29,066 bases of DNA from an uncultured Eubacteriales bacterium (lineage in GTDB: Bacteria > Bacillota > Clostridia > Oscillospirales > Oscillospiraceae), in the NCBI GenBank assembly GCA_900551995.1, contig URXW01000023.1, positions 1 through 29,066 of the forward strand, written 5' to 3'. This document shows, piece by piece, positions 8,503 through 15,285 of this stretch. Every line of letters begins with the position of its first letter. Within the stretch, counting starts at the first letter, position 1. A model generated the notes under the pieces. The model was not told the origin of the DNA, did not search any database, and saw only the letters and a list, made by a program, of their open reading frames with translations. The translations under genes were made by a program, and so were the position numbers.

Positions 8503-9848
8503 CTGACGAAAAGTACACGGCGGAGCAGCTGGAGAAGATGGCGGACGCACTGCTGGAGGACGCTCCCGCGCAGGACAAGCCGGCGCAGGACAAGCCCGCC
8601 AAAGGCGCGCTGGACGAGAAAACCATCGCCACGCTGCCGGCGGCGTCCCTGCTGAACACCCACGAGAAGCTGAAGGAGCTGTTTACCAAGGGCAAGAAGA
8701 AGGGCAAGCTGGATTCCGCCGAGCTGTCCGAGGTGCTGGACGAGATGGATCTGGAGGGCGAGCAGATGGACTCCATCTATGACTCTCTGGAGCAGCTGGG
8801 CATCGAGGTGGGCGCGGAGGACTTCCTCGCCGACCTGCCCGATGACGACGGCGAGCCCGCCATGGAGGAGATCGCGGAGATCGAGGAGGAGGAGCTGGTC
8901 GATCCCAACACGCTGGTGGACAGCTTCAACATCGACGATCCCGTTCGTATGTACCTGAAGGAGATCGGCAAGGTGCCCCTGCTGACCGCCGACCAGGAGG
9001 TGGAGCTGGCCACCACCATGTCCGCCGGACGCGAGGCGGAGGAGCGCGTGGCGCAGGCGGAGGCGGACGGCGAGGTGCTGTCCGACGAGGAGCTGGCGCA
9101 GCTGAAAAAGCAGATCAAGGCGGGCGAAAAGGCGAAGCAGAGTCTCGCCGAGGCGAACCTCCGTCTGGTGGTGTCCATCGCCAAGCGGTACGTGGGGCGC
9201 GGTATGCTGTTCCTCGATCTGATCCAGGAGGGCAACCTCGGTCTTATCAAGGCGGTGGAGAAATTCGACTACACCAAGGGCTACAAGTTCTCCACCTACG
9301 CCACATGGTGGATCCGGCAGGCGATCACCCGCGCCATCGCCGATCAGGCGCGCACCATCCGCATCCCCGTCCACATGGTGGAGACCATCAACAAGGTCAT
9401 CCGCGTCTCCCGCCAGCTGCTGCAGGAGCTGGGTCACGACCCCAGCCCCGAGGAGATCAGCGAGGAGATGAATATGCCTGTGGACAAGGTACGCGAGATC
9501 CTGAAGATCGCGCAGGAGCCGGTGTCGCTGGAAACCCCCATCGGCGAGGAGGAGGACAGCCATCTGGGCGACTTCATCCCCGATGAGGCCGCCAGCGAGC
9601 CCAGCGAGGCCGCCAGCTTCACCTTGCTGAAGGAGCAGCTGGTGGACGTGCTCAGCACCCTGACGCCCCGCGAGGAGAAGGTGCTGAAGCTGCGCTTCGG
9701 CATCGAGGACGGTCGCACCCGCACGCTGGAGGAGGTCGGCAAGGAGTTCAACGTCACCCGTGAGCGCATCCGCCAGATCGAGGCGAAGGCTCTCCGGAAG
9801 CTGCGCCACCCCTCCCGCTCCAAGAAGCTGAAGGACTTCCTGAACTAA
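8499..9848 (+). CDS. rpoD: primary RNA polymerase sigma factor (RpoD/SigA)
   Basis: 449 residues. An acidic N-terminal part (about 1-140) contains region 1.1, with a short duplication (AQDKPAQDKPA) near residue 25. Region 1.2 begins at DPVRMYLKEIG. Region 2 carries NLRLVVSIAKRY, FLDLIQEGN and the -10-recognition helix around TYATWWIRQAITRAI. Region 3 follows. Region 4 has the -35-recognition helix VTRERIRQIEAKALRKLRHP and ends ten residues later, as expected for a housekeeping sigma factor. It starts within the dnaG stop (ATGA overlap). Confidence 0.97.
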   Translation: MTDEKYTAEQLEKMADALLEDAPAQDKPAQDKPAKGALDEKTIATLPAASLLNTHEKLKELFTKGKKKGKLDSAELSEVLDEMDLEGEQMDSIYDSLEQLGIEVGAEDFLADLPDDDGEPAMEEIAEIEEEELVDPNTLVDSFNIDDPVRMYLKEIGKVPLLTADQEVELATTMSAGREAEERVAQAEADGEVLSDEELAQLKKQIKAGEKAKQSLAEANLRLVVSIAKRYVGRGMLFLDLIQEGNLGLIKAVEKFDYTKGYKFSTYATWWIRQAITRAIADQARTIRIPVHMVETINKVIRVSRQLLQELGHDPSPEEISEEMNMPVDKVREILKIAQEPVSLETPIGEEEDSHLGDFIPDEAASEPSEAASFTLLKEQLVDVLSTLTPREEKVLKLRFGIEDGRTRTLEEVGKEFNVTRERIRQIEAKALRKLRHPSRSKKLKDFLN

Positions 9849-9849
9849 T

Positions 9850-10659
9850 ATGAAACGGCTGCTTTTGAGCCTGCTGCTGGTCGTGATGCTGCTGCCCGCC
9901 GTAACGTACGGCGGCGAACCGGCGTACATTTTCAAGCTGTCCGTCAACGGGTGGGAAAGCTGCAACGCCCTCCCCGGCGACACCGTGACCGTCACGGTGA
10001 CTCTGCACCGCACGGCAGGCGACGAGCCCATGTACGCCATGCAGGACGAGGTCACCTTCGATCCCTCTTTCTTCGCCCTCCAGCCGGACAGTCTGCTGCT
10101 GCACAGCGGCGTGACCTCCTCCGTGATACCGCTGCGGGACGGGCAGCAGGCGGTGTGCCTGCACTTCCTGTCCTTCGGCGACGGCGAGGCTTGGGCGGCG
10201 GAAACCGTGGTCGCCTCCTTCCAGCTCAAGGTGCTGTCCCGGAGCGGCACGGGCGTGCTGTCCCAGCGCAGCTTCCTCGTCTCCTCCCGCGACGGCATGG
10301 AGCTGTTCCCCGTCACGACGGAGGACTCCTCCGTGGAGATCTCCGACCAGTGCCATGTGACCTTCGAGAGCAACGGCGGCTCCGCCGTGGAATCACTGAC
10401 CGTCCCCTGGGGCGAAGCGATTGCCGCCCCGCAGGAGCTCACCCGCGAGGGCTACGACTTCGGCGGCTGGTTCGCAAACTACGACCTGACGCGCCCGTGG
10501 AACTTCACCGCAGCGGTGACCCACGACATGACGCTCTATGCCGCGTGGCGGCCCGTCGCCGTGGTTGCCTCCCCCAGTCCGGCGGTGATCGTCGCTATCG
10601 CCGTCGCCCTGCTGGCTGCGGCGGTATGGGGCATCTCCCACCTGCGGAAAAAGCAGTAG
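9850..10659 (+). CDS. secreted, membrane-anchored cohesin-like / InlB-repeat protein
   Basis: 269 residues. A signal peptide (MKRLLLSLLLVVMLLPAV) is followed by a beta-rich module at about 25-150 that looks like a cohesin-type fold (PGDTVTVTVTL, then VTFDPSFFALQ). A Listeria-Bacteroides InlB-type repeat covers about 167-232, with VTFESNGGSAV, GYDFGGWF and MTLYAAW. One C-terminal membrane segment (about 243-262) ends in a short basic tail; no LPXTG is seen. The start is 1 nt after the rpoD stop with no good ribosome site (AAGGA is 14 nt away), so expression probably depends on translation of rpoD. Ligand unknown; a surface or wall role is inferred from architecture. Confidence 0.8.
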   Translation: MKRLLLSLLLVVMLLPAVTYGGEPAYIFKLSVNGWESCNALPGDTVTVTVTLHRTAGDEPMYAMQDEVTFDPSFFALQPDSLLLHSGVTSSVIPLRDGQQAVCLHFLSFGDGEAWAAETVVASFQLKVLSRSGTGVLSQRSFLVSSRDGMELFPVTTEDSSVEISDQCHVTFESNGGSAVESLTVPWGEAIAAPQELTREGYDFGGWFANYDLTRPWNFTAAVTHDMTLYAAWRPVAVVASPSPAVIVAIAVALLAAAVWGISHLRKKQ

Positions 10660-10680
10660 TCTTTATCATTATGTAAACCA

Positions 10681-10714
10681 ACAGCCGCCGGCGGTGCCGG
10701 CGGCTGTGGGTTTT
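10681..10714 (+). terminator. terminator of the dnaG-rpoD operon
   Basis: A perfect 12-bp GC-rich stem (10681-10692 with 10696-10707), 3-nt loop, then GGGTTTT, 21 nt after the stop of the secreted protein gene. Confidence 0.85.
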
Positions 10715-10723
10715 ACCGCGCAA

Positions 10724-10755
10724 AAAAGTCCCTCTGCTCACGCAGAGGGACTTTT
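10724..10755. repeat. 32-nt hairpin, copy 1 of an identical pair
   Basis: AAAAGTCCCTCTGC, loop TCAC, then the exact complement. An identical copy is at 10976-11007 in the same orientation. Symmetric A and T flanks allow termination in either direction. Confidence 0.85.
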
Positions 10756-10975
10756 CTGCTTGTCGATAAATCCCCCGGTGTGTGCAGTCCTTCCGCATTA
10801 CAGGGGGAGCTCGAGGGGGCAAAGCCCGCCTCGAATCGGATCAAATGCCGCGCTAAGCCTTGCTATGCAAGGCGTGCGTGGAGCGAAGCGAATATTTTCG
10901 TGCCGCTTTGCGGCACGAAAATAACGGCATTATTGCAGGCTGTCGAGAAAAGCCGACGGCTTTTTCGACAGCCTA
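10756..10975. repeat. 220-bp non-coding segment between two identical hairpins, possible dispersed palindromic element
   Basis: No convincing gene lies here. It contains a perfect 14-bp stem at 10893-10923 (CGTGCCGC arm, TTT loop) and a long stem at 10938-10973 (GGCTGTCGA arm, one bulge), plus short palindromes such as TTGCTATGCAA. It lies between the converging dnaG-rpoD and rplJL operons and is flanked by the two 32-nt hairpins. It looks like a non-autonomous repeat inserted into, or duplicated with, a terminator. Other copies in the genome cannot be checked here. Confidence 0.5.
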
Positions 10976-11007
10976 AAAAGTCCCTCTGCTCACGCAGAGG
11001 GACTTTT
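10976..11007 (-). terminator. terminator of the ribosomal protein operon (hairpin copy 2)
   Basis: Same 14-bp stem and TCAC loop as copy 1. On the minus strand it is followed by a run of T and lies 17 nt after the rplL stop, so it should end the rpmG-rplL transcript. Confidence 0.85.
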
Positions 11008-11023
11008 GTACGGAAGTCTTTAC

Positions 11024-11395
11024 TTACTTCAGCTCGACCTTACCGCCGGCCTCCTCGACCTGCTTCTTCATGGCCTCGGCGTCGTCCTTGGACAGAGCTT
11101 CCTTCAGGGTGTGGGGCACGCTCTCAACGGCAGCCTTGGCCTCAGCCAGACCCAGACCGGAGATCTCGCGGACGACCTTGATGACCTTGATCTTCTGAGC
11201 GGCGTCAAAGCCAGTCAGGACCACATCGAACTCGGTCTTCTCCTCAGCGGCGGGAGCAGCAGCACCGGCAGCGGGAGCAGCCATGGCAGCGGCGGAAACG
11301 CCGAACTCCTCCTCCAGAGCGTGCACCAGCTCGGACAGCTCCAGAACGGTCAAACCCTTGATCTCTTCGATCATAGCAGTAATCTTCTCAGACAT
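11024..11395 (-). CDS. rplL: 50S ribosomal protein L7/L12
   Basis: 123 residues. The N-terminal dimer domain (MSEKITAMIEEIKGLTVLEL) is followed by an Ala-rich hinge (AAAMAAPAAGAAAPA, about 35-50) and the C-terminal factor-binding domain ending EEAGGKVELK. It forms the ribosomal stalk with L10. It is 75 nt after rplJ and is the last gene of the operon; rpoB, the usual next gene, is absent. Confidence 0.98.
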   Translation of the reverse strand: MSEKITAMIEEIKGLTVLELSELVHALEEEFGVSAAAMAAPAAGAAAPAAEEKTEFDVVLTGFDAAQKIKVIKVVREISGLGLAEAKAAVESVPHTLKEALSKDDAEAMKKQVEEAGGKVELK

Positions 11396-11470
11396 TTGTG
11401 ATAGCCTCCTATTTTTGAGATTTTTGTTAAGTGTTGTGGCGGGCGTCCACCCGCGGGAAAGGGTGCCGAA

Positions 11471-11980
11471 TTACTCGGCGGCTGCGCCGTTCTTCTCGGC
11501 GATCTGCTTCAGCACGCAAGCCAGACCGGAAATGGGAGCCAGCATGGTGCCCAGCACCTGTGCCTGGAGCACGGGCAGTGCGGGGATGGACGCGAGAGCG
11601 TTCACAGTCTCCATGGAGATGACCTTGCCATCCATGAAGCCGCCCTTGATCTCGAACTTGTCCTTCAGCTTCTTTGCGTAGTCCGCCATCACGCGCGCGG
11701 GAGCAACGGGATCGTCAGTGCAGATAGCCAGAGAAGTGGTACCGTTGAGCTGATCGTCCAGTTCGTTCAGACCGCAGTTGTTGAAAGCGAAACGCAGCAG
11801 GGTGTTCTTGATGACAGCGTACTCAATGTTGTTCTTGCGGCACTCCGCGCGCAGAGCGGTATCCTCTGCCACGGTGATGCCCTTGTAATCAACAATGACA
11901 CCGGCTGCGGAACTCTGCAGCTTTTCGGTCAACGCCGCCACGATCGCCTGCTTTTCAGACAGAACCTTTGCGTTGGGCAT
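11471..11980 (-). CDS. rplJ: 50S ribosomal protein L10
   Basis: 169 residues. It is the stalk base that binds 23S rRNA and L7/L12 dimers. The N-terminal part (MPNAKVLSEKQAIVAALTEKL, then GVIVDYKGITVAEDT) and the L7/L12-binding C-terminal helix (QIAEKNGAAAE) are both present. The start ATG at 11980 follows an AACGGAGGTG ribosome site. It is preceded by a consensus promoter and an L10 leader, so rplJL is separately controlled from rplKA. Confidence 0.98.
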   Translation of the reverse strand: MPNAKVLSEKQAIVAALTEKLQSSAAGVIVDYKGITVAEDTALRAECRKNNIEYAVIKNTLLRFAFNNCGLNELDDQLNGTTSLAICTDDPVAPARVMADYAKKLKDKFEIKGGFMDGKVISMETVNALASIPALPVLQAQVLGTMLAPISGLACVLKQIAEKNGAAAE

Positions 11981-11994
11981 TCTTTGATTTCACC

Positions 11995-12132
11995 TCCGTT
12001 AGAATTTCGGTGCGTTCAAAAAAGGAAACCGTCCCCATGCCAAAGGACATGAGGACGGTGAAAAGCAATCATAACGATGTGCCATCCTCGGCAGGACTTA
12101 CGGCATACGCCACCTGCTGTCTTTGGAACGCA
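11995..12132 (-). ncRNA. ribosomal protein L10 leader
   Basis: The minus-strand transcript from about 12132 carries the characteristic pieces of the L10 leader: CCAAAGACAGCAGGTG, then GCCGTAAGTCCTGCCGAGG, with AGCAGG pairing with CCTGC, and a closing terminator hairpin with TCCTTTGG in its loop. In this family the leader binds L10(L12)4 and represses rplJL. The match rests on recalled motif order, not on a covariance search. Confidence 0.75.
12017..12059 (-). terminator. attenuator hairpin in the L10 leader
   Basis: A 12-bp stem beginning ACCGTCC (12059 down to 12028, one G-U pair, 8-nt loop), followed on the minus strand by TTCCTTTTTT. It lies within the rplJ leader, 37 nt before the start codon, so it can regulate read-through. 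Confidence 0.75.
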
Positions 12133-12138
12133 ACCACT

Positions 12139-12167
12139 ATTATATCCAAGGCCTCACAGCTTGTCAA
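12139..12167 (-). promoter_or_regulatory. consensus promoter for rplJ-rplL
   Basis: On the minus strand: TTGACA (12167-12162), exactly 17 nt, TATAAT (12144-12139). Both boxes are perfect consensus, so strong constitutive transcription is expected, with control left to the L10 leader. Confidence 0.9.
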
Positions 12168-12390
12168 GCCCAAGATAACAGTGTTTCGGCATTTTTTCAG
12201 GGCACTTCCTGAAAGAGCCGTCGGGTGCCAAGATACCGAGCCGCCGTTCAGATCTCCGCGCAGATTTTTCGCCGGGCAAGGCAAAGCCTCGCAGGAATAC
12301 TTTGTGTATTTCAAGAGGCTTCCACGCAGACCGGTGGGAAATATGCCGGTGAGCTGTGCGGTGGAGTCGGTATCGCGGTGCCCTCAAATA
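12168..12390. other. 223-bp gap between rplA and the rplJ promoter, no gene supported
   Basis: It holds several short palindromes, for example TTTCAGG/CCTGAAA at 12195-12214 and a GGCAAGGCAAAGCC stretch near 12275. Short open frames on the minus strand cross the rplJ promoter and leader and have no ribosome site. The composition resembles the repeat-like spacer at 10756-10975 in style but not in sequence. It may be a dispersed repeat or rplA 3' region. Confidence 0.35.
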
Positions 12391-13083
12391 TTACAGTTGT
12401 TTGTTGGCGTTCATCTTCACGCCGGGGCCCATGGTGGACGCAGCCACGCAGGACTTGATATACTGACCCTTGGCAGCGGCGGGCTTGGCCTTGATGATGG
12501 CGCCGATGAGAGCGGAATAGTTCTCAAACAGCTTGTCAGCACCGAAGGAAACCTTGCCGATGGGGCAGTGGATGATGTTGGTCTTGTCCAGACGGTACTC
12601 GACCTTACCGGCCTTCGCCTCCTGCACTGCCTTGGCGGCGTCGGGAGTCACGGTGCCGGACTTGGGGGAGGGCATCAGACCCTTGGGGCCCAGCACCTTA
12701 CCCAGACGGCCGACGACGCCCATCATGTCGGGGGTAGCGACGACCACGTCGAAGTCGAACCAGTTCTCCTTCTGGATCTTCTCCACCAGATCCATCTCGC
12801 CCACGTAGTCGGCGCCGGCTGCCTTGGCAGCGTCGGCCTTGTCGCCCTTGGCGAACACCAGAACGCGGACGGACTTGCCGGTGCCGTTGGGCAGAACGAT
12901 GGCACCGCGCACCTGCTGGTCGGCGTGACGGGAGTCAACGCCCAGCTTGACGTGCAGCTCAACGGTCTCGTCGAACTTGGCGGAAGCGGTCTTGCAGATC
13001 AGCTCCAGACCCTCCTTGGGGTCATACAGCGTCGCCTTGTCGATCTGCTTGGCACTCTCTTGATATTTCTTACCTCTAAACAT
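12391..13083 (-). CDS. rplA: 50S ribosomal protein L1
   Basis: 230 residues. It is the L1-stalk protein that moves deacylated tRNA out of the E site and is also the repressor of its own operon. Family motifs are MFRGKKYQESAKQIDK at the start, HVKLGVDSRHADQQVRG, VLPNGTGKSVRVLVFAKG, GPKGLMPSPKSGTV and the C-terminal SSTMGPG-like segment, here ASTMGPGVKMN. It lies 14 nt after rplK. Confidence 0.98.
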   Translation of the reverse strand: MFRGKKYQESAKQIDKATLYDPKEGLELICKTASAKFDETVELHVKLGVDSRHADQQVRGAIVLPNGTGKSVRVLVFAKGDKADAAKAAGADYVGEMDLVEKIQKENWFDFDVVVATPDMMGVVGRLGKVLGPKGLMPSPKSGTVTPDAAKAVQEAKAGKVEYRLDKTNIIHCPIGKVSFGADKLFENYSALIGAIIKAKPAAAKGQYIKSCVAASTMGPGVKMNANKQL

Positions 13084-13097
13084 TTCTTACACCCTCC

Positions 13098-13523
13098 TTA
13101 CTCGCCGACGGTAACACCCATGGAGCGGGCAGTACCGGCGATCATGCTCATGGCAGCCTCAAGAGACGCGGCGTTCAGGTCGCGCATCTTCAGCTCGGCG
13201 ATCTTCTGGAGGGAGGCCTTGGAAATGGTAGCGACCTTCTCCTTGTTGGGAACGCCGGAACCGGACTCAATGTTGCACTCCTTCTTGATGAGGACCGCTG
13301 CGGGAGGGGTCTTGGTGATAAAGCTGAAGGAGCGGTCGGCGTACACGGTGATGACCACGGGGATGATCAGACCCATGTCATTCTTGGTGCGCTCGTTAAA
13401 CTCCTTAGTAAAAGCGGCGATGTTGATGCCGTGCTGACCCAGAGCGGGGCCAACGGGGGGCGCGGGAGTTGCTTTGCCCGCGGGGATCTGCAGTTTGACG
13501 TATCCAACTACTTTCTGTGCCAT
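13098..13523 (-). CDS. rplK: 50S ribosomal protein L11
   Basis: 141 residues. It sits at the GTPase-associated centre of the large subunit. It shows the Pro-rich N-terminal segment GKATPAPPVGPALGQHG, the KTPPAAVLIKK strand and the C-terminal RNA-binding part ending GTARSMGVTVGE. GAAGGAGGTG lies upstream of ATG 13523. Confidence 0.98.
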   Translation of the reverse strand: MAQKVVGYVKLQIPAGKATPAPPVGPALGQHGINIAAFTKEFNERTKNDMGLIIPVVITVYADRSFSFITKTPPAAVLIKKECNIESGSGVPNKEKVATISKASLQKIAELKMRDLNAASLEAAMSMIAGTARSMGVTVGE

Positions 13524-13548
13524 TTGTAGGCACCTCCTTCAATAAGAT

Positions 13549-13604
13549 GTGGTAGCGGCTGTCTTGGAAGCCGCTCTTGGCGAGACGCGCAGCGTCTCTC
13601 CCAC
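13549..13604 (-). promoter_or_regulatory. probable L1-binding autoregulatory site in the rplK leader
   Basis: On the minus strand GTGGGAG (13604-13598) and TACCAC (13554-13549) bracket two small stems (GAGACGC/GCGTCTC and AGCGGCT/AGCCGCT). This copies the GUGG...UACCAC arrangement of the 23S rRNA L1-stalk site and lies just before the rplK ribosome site. Feedback repression of rplK-rplA by L1 is known in bacteria; its presence here is inferred. Confidence 0.6.
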
Positions 13605-13651
13605 TTGCACCGGCACACGGGTGCCGTGCCTTCCGCGCAGACTGTCTGCGC

Positions 13652-14179
13652 TCAGTTCTCGCTGACCTCGACCTGATCCAGCTCAAGATCAACAGGGGTT
13701 TCGCGTCCGAACATGGATACGACCACGCGCACCCTGTTCTTCTCCGGCTCGATCTCCTCCACGGTGCCGGTGAAGCTGGACAGGGGGCCCTCGGTAATGC
13801 GTACCGTGTCGCCCACATGGTAGAGCACGACGATCTCGCGCTTCTCCATGCCCAGAGCCGCCACCTCGTCATCCGTCAGGGGGATGGCCTTGTTTGCCTC
13901 ACCCACGAAGCCGGTGACGCCGCGGATATTGCGGATCAGATGCCATGTGTCGTCGGTCATGACCATCTTGATGAGGACGTAGCCGGGGAATATCTTCCGC
14001 TGCACTTCCTTCATCACGCCGGTCTCCGTGACCTCGGTGACAGTCTCCAGAGGGATCTCGGTCTTGAGGACCATGTCCTCCATACCGCGATTGACCACGG
14101 ACTTCTCGATGGCGGCCTTTACCGCGTTTTCATAGCCGGAATAGGTATGTGCCACATACCACTTTGCGTTATCAGCCAT
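13652..14179 (-). CDS. nusG: transcription termination/antitermination protein NusG
   Basis: 175 residues. An N-terminal NGN domain begins AKWYVAHTYSGYENAVK and includes FPGYVLIKM and the VTGFVG turn. A C-terminal KOW domain has GDTVRITEGPLSSFTG. It binds RNA polymerase and couples transcription to Rho or ribosomes. It starts 11 nt after secE, with GAGGAACGGGAG upstream, and is separated from rplK by a 128-nt leader. Confidence 0.97.
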   Translation of the reverse strand: MADNAKWYVAHTYSGYENAVKAAIEKSVVNRGMEDMVLKTEIPLETVTEVTETGVMKEVQRKIFPGYVLIKMVMTDDTWHLIRNIRGVTGFVGEANKAIPLTDDEVAALGMEKREIVVLYHVGDTVRITEGPLSSFTGTVEEIEPEKNRVRVVVSMFGRETPVDLELDQVEVSEN

Positions 14180-14190
14180 GCTCCCGTTCC

Positions 14191-14403
14191 TCAGGCGAAC
14201 AGACCGATGAGGGTATCCACCGCCAGCAGAGCCACGGCGTCAAAGATCCAGATCGCCGCGCCCACGATGAGGGAGCACAGCAGGACGGTGCCGGTGTTCT
14301 TAGCGGTAGTTTTGCCATCAGGCCAAACGACCTTCTTCAGCTCGCTTCTCATTTCGCGGAACCACTTGCCGCGATCCTTACTGACCTTCTTCTCTTCAGC
14401 CAT
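14191..14403 (-). CDS. secE: preprotein translocase subunit SecE
   Basis: 70 residues, the short Gram-positive form. A charged N-terminal amphipathic part (KWFREMRSELKKVVWPDGKTT) carries the conserved VVWP motif. One transmembrane helix (GTVLLCSLIVGAAIWIFDAV) follows. It partners SecY in the translocon. GAAGGAG lies before ATG 14403. Confidence 0.95.
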   Translation of the reverse strand: MAEEKKVSKDRGKWFREMRSELKKVVWPDGKTTAKNTGTVLLCSLIVGAAIWIFDAVALLAVDTLIGLFA

Positions 14404-14421
14404 GTCAATATCTCCTTCCGG

Positions 14422-14571
14422 TTACTTCGTCTCGCTATGGACGGTGTGCTTTCTGCAGAAGGGGCAATACTTGTTCAGCTCAAGCTTGTCAGGGGTATTC
14501 TTCTTGTTCTTCATCGTGTTGTAGTTTCTCTGCTTGCACTCGTTGCATCTCAGGGTGATCTTCACGCGCAT
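14422..14571 (-). CDS. rpmG: 50S ribosomal protein L33
   Basis: 49 residues, read directly from the minus strand. It starts MRVKITLRCNECKQRNY and ends CPFCRKHTVHSETK. Both CxxC pairs are kept, so it is the zinc-binding form. TAAGGAGGTG lies 7 nt before the ATG at 14571. It is the first gene of the secE-nusG-rplKAJL operon; the tRNA-Trp gene often found between rpmG and secE is not present. Confidence 0.95.
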   Translation of the reverse strand: MRVKITLRCNECKQRNYNTMKNKKNTPDKLELNKYCPFCRKHTVHSETK

Positions 14572-14703
14572 TAACGGCACCTCCTTATTAGATTAGGCTC
14601 CCCTGGGGGGACGCCCTTTTGCCTCCCTGCCGGCTGTCGTCCCTTCGCGCCCTCGAAGCGAAAAAGCGCGCAAAAAGAAAACACCCACTCACAGGTAATG
14701 CCC

Positions 14704-14732
14704 ACTATATCACACTTTCCGCCGCCGGTCAA
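14704..14732 (-). promoter_or_regulatory. promoter of the rpmG-secE-nusG operon
   Basis: On the minus strand: TTGACC (14732-14727), 17 nt, TATAGT (14709-14704). The leader of about 125 nt contains two GC-rich stems (GCGCGC arm near 14665, GGCGTCCCC arm near 14610). Confidence 0.8.
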
Positions 14733-14785
14733 CTGCTTTTTGCAGAAAAATACCGTGTTTTTCCCGGTTTACGCCACTTTTTTTG

Positions 14786-14814
14786 TTGCGCCGCCCCGTG
14801 ATTTTGTGTATGAT
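14786..14814 (+). promoter_or_regulatory. promoter of ruvX
   Basis: TTGCGC (14786-14791), 17-nt spacer, TATGAT (14809-14814), divergent from the rpmG promoter. Confidence 0.65.
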
Positions 14815-14859
14815 AGAGCCAATACGAAACGCAAAACGCGAAAAATGAGGTGCAGCAGC

Positions 14860-15285
14860 ATGAAGATCATGGCAATCGACTACGGCGACGCCCACACCGG
14901 CATCGCCATTTCCGACTATACAGAGACGCTGGCGGGGCACTCTGATGTGCTCCACAGCCGCAAACAGGAGGAGGTGCTCGCCGGCATCCGTCGGCTCATC
15001 GCCGAGCACGGCGTACAGCTGCTGGTGCTGGGCTATCCCCGGAACATGGACGGCACCGAGGGTCCCCGCGCCGAAAAGTGCGCCGCCTTCGGGGAGCTGC
15101 TGCGCCAGGAGACAGGGCTGGAGGTGATCCTCTGGGACGAGCGTCGCACCACCATCGACGCCCACAATATCCTGTTCCAGAACGGACAGAACGCCAAAAA
15201 GCGGAAAAAGACGGTGGACGCGGTGGCGGCGGCACTGATGCTGGAGGGCTATCTCACCCGCCGGAGGCTGGAGGCGCAGAAATGA
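14860..15285 (+). CDS. ruvX: YqgF/RuvX, RNase H-fold putative pre-16S rRNA nuclease
   Basis: 141 residues from ATG 14860, chosen because GAGGTG lies 7 nt upstream; ATG 14845 is possible. RNase H-like acidic centre: Asp in MAIDYGDAHTGIAIS near the start, the LVLGYPRNMDGTEGP motif, WDERRTT, and the late VDAVAAALMLEGYL with its Asp. The family is implicated in 16S rRNA 5' maturation and was formerly called a Holliday junction resolvase-like protein. The stop overlaps the next start (ATGA). Confidence 0.93.
   Translation: MKIMAIDYGDAHTGIAISDYTETLAGHSDVLHSRKQEEVLAGIRRLIAEHGVQLLVLGYPRNMDGTEGPRAEKCAAFGELLRQETGLEVILWDERRTTIDAHNILFQNGQNAKKRKKTVDAVAAALMLEGYLTRRRLEAQK

Noticed and set aside
8481..10442. 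653-codon minus-strand open frame
   Set aside because: Antisense of rpoD and the following gene, low-complexity composition, no start signal.
10680..11010. CRISPR-like array
   Set aside because: Only two copies of a palindromic unit 252 bp apart; no regular spacers or cas genes.
12069..12387. Short minus-strand frames (77-81 codons) over the rplJ promoter
   Set aside because: They cross a perfect promoter and L10 leader and lack ribosome sites; better explained as repeat-like spacer.
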